Shown: piece by piece, positions 54,527-61,809 of the stretch
Layout of the letters: every line of letters starts with the position of its first letter
Position numbering within the stretch: the first letter of the stretch is position 1
NCBI RefSeq assembly: GCF_040448675.1
Contig: NZ_CP159289.1
Coordinates: 4,323,001 to 4,387,000 of the forward strand
DNA from: Dyadobacter sp. 676
GTDB taxonomy: Bacteria > Bacteroidota > Bacteroidia > Cytophagales > Spirosomataceae
Direction: 5' to 3'
Length of the DNA: 64,000 nt
Notes under the pieces: model-generated
The model's database searches: none
What the model saw: only the letters and a program-made list of their open reading frames with translations
Told to the model about the DNA's origin: nothing
Made by a program: the position numbers and the translations under genes

Positions 54527-54764
54527 TTCCTTTTTAATTCAGCGTTAATGCCTCTTTAACAACGAAAAAGCTCCTTTGTAATGTAAATCGCACGTCCGGG
54601 CAGGTCTATAACCAGCAGGCATTTCAGCAGCTTTCACCCGTTCATTTCCACCGTTTTTTTTAGGCCGTTTGTCGAATTGAACTTGCCGCGAACGATGCAG
54701 GAATGAAGGTTAAAATATTTAAGAAAAAATGTATTGAGTTAAATTGAGTTAGGTGAGTAGTAAG

Positions 54765-54803
54765 AAAAAACTGGCCTTCGGATCTTCCGGAGGCCAATTT
54801 TTT
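54765..54803. terminator. Bidirectional terminator between the kinase and MscS genes
   Basis: TGGCCTTCGGA (54772-54782) pairs with TCCGGAGGCCA (54786-54796) with one wobble pair and a three-base loop. A-rich and T-rich flanks suit both directions. The MscS stop codon (54802-54804) lies in the T tract. Between the kinase stop and this hairpin (54527-54764) I see no ORF. Confidence 0.88.
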
Positions 54804-55881
54804 ATATGCCCTGATCGGGAAGCCTGAATTTTACCGGCTGGCTCTCCTCCACACGTGTTGCGGGCAGGGCCTCGGGGTGCTCCTTCGCGATGAACTCGAT
54901 CAGCTTTTCCCGTACAAGGCAGCGGAGATCGAAAGTTTCGCTGGAATTCCGCGCCGACATCAAGGCCCGCACGACCATCAGTTGGCCTTGCGTGTCCGTT
55001 ACCTGCAACGCCCAGGCACGACCGTCCCACAGCGGCGTGCTGTCGAGTATTTCTTTCAATTTTGCCCGGAGCTTGTCAACCGGCGTGTGGTAATTCAGGT
55101 AAAAGAAAGCGGCGCCGGTAAGCGCGCTTTCGTTCCTTGTCCAGTTCTGAAACGGCGTTTCGATGAAATAGGTAATGGGTAAAACAATGCGCCGCAAGTC
55201 CCAGATGTTGACCACGACATACGTCAGGTTGATCTCTTCGATACGCCCCCATTCTCCCTCCACGATAACCACATCATCGATTTTGATGGGTTGGGTAAAG
55301 GCGATCTGAATACCGGCCATGAGATTTGCCAGCGATTTTTGCGCCGCGAAACCGATGATTACGGAGGCTATGCCCGCGGAAGTCAGGATTCCCACGCCAT
55401 ACTGCCGCACGCTGTCGAAACTGAGCAGCAATATGGAAACGCCGATGGTGACGACCATGATCACCACAATGCGTTTGATGAATTTGATTTTGGTAAAAAG
55501 GCGCCGGGCCTGGTTGTTGTCCGGCGAGTTGAAGTCCAGCTTGTCGATCAGTATCTTTTCGACGATAATCACGATCCGGGCCATGAGCCAGGTAGTAATG
55601 CCGATTAACGCGGTTTTGCTTAGCCCGAAAACCCAGTCGTATTGCGGATTGGCGTACGAGTAGGTTTTCGAGGCCCCGGTAATCAGCACGATCGGCATGA
55701 AGAAATGCAGCACGTTTGTAAGGTTCTCGCTGATTGCGCGCAATGCCCGCCACTCTTTCCGCGATGCCGCTACCCTGATCAGGCTGATGAAAATAATGCT
55801 GATAACCAATCCGACGCCGCCGCTCAGCAGCAGCAACAGCCAGGGTGAATTGCGGTAATTGATCAGGTCGTTAAAATCCAT
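54802..55881 (-). CDS. MscS-family mechanosensitive channel
   Basis: The 359-residue protein has about four membrane helices. The pore-lining helix has the Gly/Ala-rich pattern GVGILTSAGIASVIIGFAAQKSLANLMAGIQIAF, followed by the beta domain QPIKIDDVVIVEGEWGRIEEINLTYVVV and the C-terminal vestibule. It should open under membrane tension and release osmolytes during osmotic downshock. Three to four N-terminal helices make it slightly larger than E. coli MscS. It lies seven bases downstream of the DUF1460 gene. Confidence 0.93.
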   Translation of the reverse strand: MDFNDLINYRNSPWLLLLLSGGVGLVISIIFISLIRVAASRKEWRALRAISENLTNVLHFFMPIVLITGASKTYSYANPQYDWVFGLSKTALIGITTWLMARIVIIVEKILIDKLDFNSPDNNQARRLFTKIKFIKRIVVIMVVTIGVSILLLSFDSVRQYGVGILTSAGIASVIIGFAAQKSLANLMAGIQIAFTQPIKIDDVVIVEGEWGRIEEINLTYVVVNIWDLRRIVLPITYFIETPFQNWTRNESALTGAAFFYLNYHTPVDKLRAKLKEILDSTPLWDGRAWALQVTDTQGQLMVVRALMSARNSSETFDLRCLVREKLIEFIAKEHPEALPATRVEESQPVKFRLPDQGI

Positions 55882-55888
55882 TCACAGT

Positions 55889-56707
55889 TCAGATATCGTT
55901 GAGCCGGGCGACGATCATGCCCGTGTGCTTGGGGACGGAGGCCACGTACTCGGCCAGCGGAACATTCGTCATGATCACCTTCTTGCCCGTCAGCGAGGCG
56001 TGAATCAGATAAGCCCTGCTGCCCACTTTTGAAATAATGCCCATATGGTTGACATCCAGCCCTTCGACCGACGACGTGAAGGCCACGATATCGCCGTCGT
56101 GCAGCATAGGCTCGGCCTTCTGGATGTCGCTTTTCGGAATGTAGCTGTGTTCCCGCGAATTGATAACCGCTTCCTGCTCCTTTACCTTCTCGTAAACGTC
56201 GCTCGGGGCCAGCGAAGGGTACAGGTTGGCATGTGTGGTCATGAAGTTGATCTCCTTGACGAAAGGTACGCCACCTACTTTCGCGGTAATGTCTTCCAGC
56301 CGCCCGCGTTTCTGGTTTTCGTACACCCAGTCGAGGATATAATGCAGGCGCGATGGGTAACCGTCGATAATGCCGTCGCGGTAACGCAGTTTGGTGAGTT
56401 CATTTTTATATTCCTCAAATGTGGCATTCTCCATCTTGGCAACAGCCAGGGCGATCACGCTCTCCACGAGGGTAGTGCAATCCAGTCCGTCGAACTTGCA
56501 CACAAGCCGCTCGGTGGGGTTTCCTTCCAGCGTGCCGGCCACGTAAGGTGTGCCGAGGAATGATTCGCTGATCCGCAGGACCTGCGTACCGATGTCCCGG
56601 CTGGCAGGCAGTTCCATTTTCTGCATAAAGGTCTTTTGCAGGCTGGCCTGCCCGAAACAGGCAGCGGAAGTCAGCAACAAAATGGAAAGCACTACAAATC
56701 TGATCAT
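55889..56707 (-). CDS. DUF1460 (NlpC/P60-like) secreted protein
   Basis: The 272-residue protein begins with a signal peptide (VVLSILLLTSAACFGQ). The DUF1460 fold is a papain-like hydrolase. C77 in FDGLDCTTLVESVIAL is the likely nucleophile and the His is in GLDVNHMGIISK. RYRDGIIDGYPSRLHYILDWV is a further family block. Some DUF1460 proteins act on peptidoglycan stems (an N-acetylmuramoyl-L-alanine amidase-like activity). Position upstream of MscS suggests a cell-envelope operon. Confidence 0.87.
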   Translation of the reverse strand: MIRFVVLSILLLTSAACFGQASLQKTFMQKMELPASRDIGTQVLRISESFLGTPYVAGTLEGNPTERLVCKFDGLDCTTLVESVIALAVAKMENATFEEYKNELTKLRYRDGIIDGYPSRLHYILDWVYENQKRGRLEDITAKVGGVPFVKEINFMTTHANLYPSLAPSDVYEKVKEQEAVINSREHSYIPKSDIQKAEPMLHDGDIVAFTSSVEGLDVNHMGIISKVGSRAYLIHASLTGKKVIMTNVPLAEYVASVPKHTGMIVARLNDI

Positions 56708-56837
56708 ACTTGAATTTCTTTAAAACCAGGGTACGTTAACAACCCAACTTGCCGGCATTGTAAAGTCACCGGCAGGCGGATGATGTAAAATTAATGATCA
56801 AAAGCCCCTTTTGCAATTTCAGGGCGACCCGGGCCCG

Positions 56838-58577
56838 TTACTTCGGAACGATCTCGAAAGCGAATGCCGAAATAGGCGGAAGCTCCACGTGCACACCGGT
56901 AGATGTGATTTCCGCAGTGCGCAGCTGGACTTGCGGCACCTCCAGGGGAAACACCGGTTTCAGCTTGTACAAGCCCGTATTGCCCAGTTTGAGCACGTCC
57001 GTCCAGGCGTCCTGGGGCACCTTAATCGTCGTTTCTACGGTTCGTGACTCGTGAAAATTGTATACAAACAGTAATTTTTGATTATCGGTGTGTCGTAAGT
57101 AGCTGTAAATAATTGTTTTATCGTAGTTGATCGACTGCCCGTCGGCATTTACGTATTGCAAATCGTAAAATCCGCCGGCATAGACAGCCTCGTTTTTCAG
57201 GACAAAGGCGTTCAGGTTCCGGTAAAATTCACGCAGCGTCTTTTGCTCCATGGTAAGGAGCTCGTCGTTGAATTTACCCCCGTTCACCCATTGCTGGAAC
57301 TCGGGAATGCCCCAGTAGTCGAAAATCGTCGTACGGCCATCGTCACCCTGAAAGCCTTCCTGCTGTGTGGCGTCCACACCCAGCTCCTGCCCGAAGTAGA
57401 GCATGAACGGGCCGGTATGCAACGTCGCGCTTAGGACCATTGCCGGCAAGGCTGTCCACGGATTACCGGCGAAATACCGCGAGGCAATGCGCTGTTCGTC
57501 GTGATTTTCAAGAAACCGGAGCATATGTTCGCTGAAATCCCCCGATTCGTACTGCCAGATCCGTGTGATGTCTTCCGTCGTCCCATACCCTCCGATGATC
57601 CGCCGCAAAGAATTGTACAGCCCTACTTTGTCATAGAGATAATCGAACCCGCCCTTGTCGATATAGTTGCGGTATTCGAACAGATTATAAATTTCCGCTA
57701 TGAACAGGATCGCGGGATTCTCCCTCCTGACCTCGGAGATCACCCAACCCCAGAATTCCACAGGCACCATTTCGGCCATGTCGCATCGGAAGCCGTCCAC
57801 GCCTTTTCGTGTCCAGTAGATGAGGATATCGCGCATTTTAAGCCAGGTGGACGGAATGGGGTCGAAATGGCGTGCCCGGCCGTCCAGATAATCGATGCCG
57901 TAGTTTAGTTTTACAGTTTCATACCAATCGTACTGGCTGGGTTGCGCCTGGAAAACGTCGTTTCCCGTCGCCTTCGCGGGGCGTTCATGATATGGCGTCG
58001 TTACCGGCAATGGCGGCGTAAGACCCTCCGGCACCACGAAATCGTGTTCGGGAATATAATAAAAGTTGTTGCCCGGACTGAAACTGACGGTATTGTCATC
58101 GTCTTCGCCGAAATCTCTGACCCCCTCCGGCCGCATATCTGAATGGTATTGCCGCGCTACGTGGTTGGGGACGAAATCGATGATCACCTTCAGGCCGTGT
58201 ACGTGTGTGCGCGTTACGAGATTTTCGAACTCCTGCATCCGGTTCGGAACGTCGACGGCCAGATCGGGATCTACGTCGTAGTAATCCTTTACGGCATAGG
58301 GCGATCCTGCAATGCCTTTCACGATCAGCGGATGGTCGGGCTTGATGCCGAACTTCGAGTAGTCGGTCAGGGTAGCATGTTCAAGCACACCGGTGTACCA
58401 CAGGTGCGTTACGCCAAAATCTTTCAGCGCGGCGAGCGCGGTGTCGTCGATGTCGTTAAACTTCCCGCAACCGTTTTCCTCGATTGTTCCGTAGACTTTG
58501 TTGGCTGTTTTCCGGTTGCCGAAAAGACGGGTAAATATCTGGTATATAATGAATTTATCGTGGTTGACGGCGGACAT
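56838..58577 (-). CDS. GH13 alpha-amylase family enzyme
   Basis: ATG 58577 starts a 579-residue protein (MSAVNHDKFIIYQIFTRLFG). There is no signal peptide, so it is cytosolic. The (beta/alpha)8 barrel motifs are VIIDFVPNHV, nucleophile D266 in GVDGFRCDMAEM, acid/base E295 in LFIAEIYN, and D360 in FLENHDEQRIAS. A C-terminal beta domain follows. It is divergent from the phosphoglucomutase and GH65 genes across 131 bases. With those genes it most likely acts on maltodextrins or maltose; transglycosylation is possible. Confidence 0.9.
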   Translation of the reverse strand: MSAVNHDKFIIYQIFTRLFGNRKTANKVYGTIEENGCGKFNDIDDTALAALKDFGVTHLWYTGVLEHATLTDYSKFGIKPDHPLIVKGIAGSPYAVKDYYDVDPDLAVDVPNRMQEFENLVTRTHVHGLKVIIDFVPNHVARQYHSDMRPEGVRDFGEDDDNTVSFSPGNNFYYIPEHDFVVPEGLTPPLPVTTPYHERPAKATGNDVFQAQPSQYDWYETVKLNYGIDYLDGRARHFDPIPSTWLKMRDILIYWTRKGVDGFRCDMAEMVPVEFWGWVISEVRRENPAILFIAEIYNLFEYRNYIDKGGFDYLYDKVGLYNSLRRIIGGYGTTEDITRIWQYESGDFSEHMLRFLENHDEQRIASRYFAGNPWTALPAMVLSATLHTGPFMLYFGQELGVDATQQEGFQGDDGRTTIFDYWGIPEFQQWVNGGKFNDELLTMEQKTLREFYRNLNAFVLKNEAVYAGGFYDLQYVNADGQSINYDKTIIYSYLRHTDNQKLLFVYNFHESRTVETTIKVPQDAWTDVLKLGNTGLYKLKPVFPLEVPQVQLRTAEITSTGVHVELPPISAFAFEIVPK

Positions 58578-58708
58578 TTTGTCGGAGTTTTGAGTTGTTC
58601 CCGGAACGCTTTTCCGGCGGTCCGATGGTGCCAAAAGAGCCGTATTTCGGCCCTGGCGCGGCAAATTGCTATTTTTTACTATTTTGCAAGATATTAAATT
58701 TGATAAGT

Positions 58709-59359
58709 ATGCCCTCAATACAAGCCTGCCTTTTTGATCTCGACGGCGTAATCGTCGACACCGCCCGTTTTCACTACATTGCCTGGCGCGAAATGGCCCG
58801 GGACCTGGGTTTCGATCTCACACAGGAAGAAAATGAACGCCTTAAAGGGATCAGCCGGATGGAATCGCTTGAAATCGTGCTGTCGATCGGCGGGGTGCAA
58901 TTGCCGGAAGAAGAAAAGATCCGTAGGGCGGCCGCAAAGAATGCCCGCTACCTTGAACTGTGCATGCAAATGACGCCCGATGACGCGCTGCCCGGTGTCC
59001 GCCCATTCCTCGACGAGCTGAAACAACAAGGTATCCGCAGCGGCCTGGGCTCGGCAAGTAAAAATGCCCGGGTCATCCTGGAAAGGATCAACATGCTGCA
59101 TTACTTCGATACGATCGTCGACGGCAACCGCATTACAAAAGGCAAGCCAGACCCCCAGGTGTTCCTGATGGGCGCGTCCGATTTACAGGTGGCGCCGCAG
59201 CATTGCGCCGTGTTTGAAGACGCCGTGGCCGGTATCCAGTCGGCCAAAGCAGCGGGAATGCTGGCCGTAGGGGTAGGCGAGGCGTCCGTTCTTGCGGAAG
59301 CCGACATTGTCATTCCGGGTTTTGAGGGTTTTGATTTAGCACAATCGGAAAACGCATGA
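58709..59359 (+). CDS. pgmB: Beta-phosphoglucomutase
   Basis: The 216-residue HAD-family enzyme has nucleophile D10 and acid/base D12 (ACLFDLDGVIVDTARFHYIAW). LKGISRMESLEIVL is the cap region that binds beta-glucose-1-phosphate. GLGSASKNARVIL holds the Ser of motif II, and ITKGKPDPQVFLMGA the Lys of motif III. AVFEDAVAGIQSAKAAGM closes the site. It turns beta-glucose 1-phosphate into glucose 6-phosphate. TAAATTTG at 58695-58702 is a possible -7 element, very close to the ATG. It overlaps the GH65 start as ATGA. Confidence 0.94.
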   Translation: MPSIQACLFDLDGVIVDTARFHYIAWREMARDLGFDLTQEENERLKGISRMESLEIVLSIGGVQLPEEEKIRRAAAKNARYLELCMQMTPDDALPGVRPFLDELKQQGIRSGLGSASKNARVILERINMLHYFDTIVDGNRITKGKPDPQVFLMGASDLQVAPQHCAVFEDAVAGIQSAKAAGMLAVGVGEASVLAEADIVIPGFEGFDLAQSENA

Positions 59360-61671
59360 AAAATTACATTACACACGACGAATGGTGCATAGTAGAAGAT
59401 GGTTTTCACCCCGGATATAACGAAATCACCGAAAGTTTGATGAGCCTCGGAAACGGCCGTATGGGCCAGCGGGGGAATTTTGAAGAAGGATATTCGGGCA
59501 AAACGCTGCCGGGAAACTATGTGGCGGGCGTTTATTTTCCCGATAAAACGCGGGTAGGCTGGTGGAAAAACGGTTATCCCAATTACTTTGCCAAGGTCCT
59601 GAACGCCTGTAACTGGACCGGTATCGGGATTCGCGTAGGCACGGAAGTGCTGGACCTCAATACCTGTAAAATCGACGAGTTCCGTCGCGTACTGAATATG
59701 AAAGAGGGCGTGCTCGAACGTACCACGACTGTCACGCTGTCGGGCGGACGGAAGTTGCGCATCCACTCCAAACGCTTTTGCAGTATGGCCGACGACGAGG
59801 CCGGGGCGATCAGTTACAGTATGGTGCCGCTCAATTTCACCGATCATTTCACCATTACCCCATTTCTCGACGGCAATATCCGGAACCGCGATTCGAATTA
59901 TGACGAGTCGTTTTGGAATGGCATTGCGCACGAGGTTTCCGGGCAGGAGGGGTATCTGGTGCTGGAAACCAAAAGCAATCCGTTTAACGTGGAGCAATTC
60001 CGCGTCGCAACGGGGATGAAGTTCGAAATCAAGCTGGATGGAATGCCGGTTTCGACTACGGTAAATCATAGTTCCCGGGACAAGTACGTAGACGGTACGG
60101 TTCAGCTCGAAGTACGGGAGGGGCGGCAGGTCAGCATTTTTAAATATGCGGTTAACCTGTCGTCGGCGAACTACACGCACGACGACTTGCTGCCCCGCGC
60201 CAAAGCGTACATCGCGCGCATCGCCGAAAAAGGCTTCGACCGCATGTACGCGGAGCAGGTACAGGCCTGGGCGGAAAAATGGGAGAAAAACGACATTACC
60301 ATCGCGGGCGACATAGCCGCGCAGCAGGGCATCCGCTTCAATATATTCCATCTCGGACAAACCTACACCGGGGAGGACGAACGCCTGAATATCGGACCGA
60401 AAGGTTTTACGGGCGAAAAATACGGCGGTAGCACCTATTGGGATACGGAGGCATACTGCATTCCCTTTTACCTGTCGACAGCCGACGAGAAGGTTGCGCG
60501 GAACTTGCTCGTTTATCGTTACAAACATCTGCAAAAAGCCATTGAAAATGCGGCCAGGCTCGGTTTTAGCGACGGGGCAGCGCTTTATCCGATGGTGACC
60601 ATGAACGGAGAGGAATGCCACAACGAATGGGAAATCACCTTTGAAGAGATACACCGGAACGGTGCGATCGCCTACGCCATTTACGATTACACCCGCTACA
60701 CGGGCGACGAAAGCTACGTGACCGGGGAGGGGCTCGAAGTGCTGATCGGCATTTCACGTTTCTGGAAACAGCGGGTCAACTGGTCGGAAGCGAAAGGCCA
60801 ATATGTAATGCTCGGCGTAACCGGGCCCAACGAATACGAGAACAACGTAAACAACAACTGGTATACCAACTACATTGCCTGCTGGACCCTTCGTTATACG
60901 CTGGAAGTGATCGACAAGCTGTGGAAGGAAGATTCGCGCAAACTGAACGAAGTGATTTTTAAAACCAACCTCCGGCTGAATACCGAGCTCGCCGACTGGA
61001 AGCATATTGTCGACAACATGCATTATCCTTACGACGAAAGCCGGCAGGTATTTTTGCAGCAGCAGGGTTTCCTCGACAAGCATCTGCAGACCGTCGCGGA
61101 TATTGCCGATCAGCGGCCGATCAACCAGCGGTGGTCGTGGGACAGGATATTGAGGTCATGTTTTATCAAACAGGCCGACGTATTGCAAGGCCTTTATTTC
61201 TTTGAGCACGAATTCGACGCGGCGACGATCCGCCGGAATTTCGAGTTTTATGAACCGATGACCGTACATGAATCGTCGCTTTCGCCCTGCGTCCATTCCA
61301 TCCTGGCGGCCGGGTTGGGGATGCGCGAAAAGGCATATGAAATGTATTTGCGCACGGCCCGCCTGGACCTCGACGATTACAACAACGATACCGAGGATGG
61401 CTTGCACATTACCTCTATGGCCGGTACCTGGATGAGTATCGTGAAGGGCTTTGCAGGCCAGCGTGTAAAGGACGGTTCGCTGTACTTCAAGCCTTACATC
61501 CCCGATCAGTGGGAAGGATATTCGTTCCGGATCGGGTTCCGTGGCGCCCTGTTAAAAGTAAGTGTGTCGAGGCAAGCTATTTCCATTGAAAACAGCACGG
61601 AAACCGCTCTGACTGTTTTTGTTAACGACCAGAAAGTGTATGTGGACGCACTGTCTTCCGTACAACTTTAA
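59356..61671 (+). CDS. GH65 family glycoside phosphorylase, probably maltose phosphorylase
   Basis: The 771-residue enzyme has the GH65 layout: an N-terminal beta-sandwich, an (alpha/alpha)6 barrel from about 320, and a C-terminal sheet. The catalytic acid is E493 in VTGPNEYENNVNNNWYT. Phosphate-binding and barrel blocks include GPKGFTGEKYGGSTYWDTEA and SWDRILRSCFIKQADVL. GH65 enzymes split alpha-glucosides such as maltose, trehalose or kojibiose with phosphate to give glucose and beta-glucose 1-phosphate. Coupling to pgmB fits this. Maltose is the likeliest substrate given the neighbouring GH13, but trehalose or kojibiose cannot be excluded. No signal peptide. Confidence 0.93.
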   Translation: MKNYITHDEWCIVEDGFHPGYNEITESLMSLGNGRMGQRGNFEEGYSGKTLPGNYVAGVYFPDKTRVGWWKNGYPNYFAKVLNACNWTGIGIRVGTEVLDLNTCKIDEFRRVLNMKEGVLERTTTVTLSGGRKLRIHSKRFCSMADDEAGAISYSMVPLNFTDHFTITPFLDGNIRNRDSNYDESFWNGIAHEVSGQEGYLVLETKSNPFNVEQFRVATGMKFEIKLDGMPVSTTVNHSSRDKYVDGTVQLEVREGRQVSIFKYAVNLSSANYTHDDLLPRAKAYIARIAEKGFDRMYAEQVQAWAEKWEKNDITIAGDIAAQQGIRFNIFHLGQTYTGEDERLNIGPKGFTGEKYGGSTYWDTEAYCIPFYLSTADEKVARNLLVYRYKHLQKAIENAARLGFSDGAALYPMVTMNGEECHNEWEITFEEIHRNGAIAYAIYDYTRYTGDESYVTGEGLEVLIGISRFWKQRVNWSEAKGQYVMLGVTGPNEYENNVNNNWYTNYIACWTLRYTLEVIDKLWKEDSRKLNEVIFKTNLRLNTELADWKHIVDNMHYPYDESRQVFLQQQGFLDKHLQTVADIADQRPINQRWSWDRILRSCFIKQADVLQGLYFFEHEFDAATIRRNFEFYEPMTVHESSLSPCVHSILAAGLGMREKAYEMYLRTARLDLDDYNNDTEDGLHITSMAGTWMSIVKGFAGQRVKDGSLYFKPYIPDQWEGYSFRIGFRGALLKVSVSRQAISIENSTETALTVFVNDQKVYVDALSSVQL

Positions 61672-61809
61672 TTACCGAGGGTTACTTGGAATGATGTTAT
61701 TTATTTAAAAAATTATATTCTACCAGAAATTTAGCAAACGGTCTTAGCAATAATTGTAATTTTCCCTGATTCCTTGTAGGTTAGCAGCTTTTGAGCCATT
61801 ACGCACCCC

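Noticed and set aside
59101..60654. 517-codon open frame on the minus strand
   Set aside because: Antisense to pgmB and the GH65 gene, without recognisable motifs; a shadow of the true frames.
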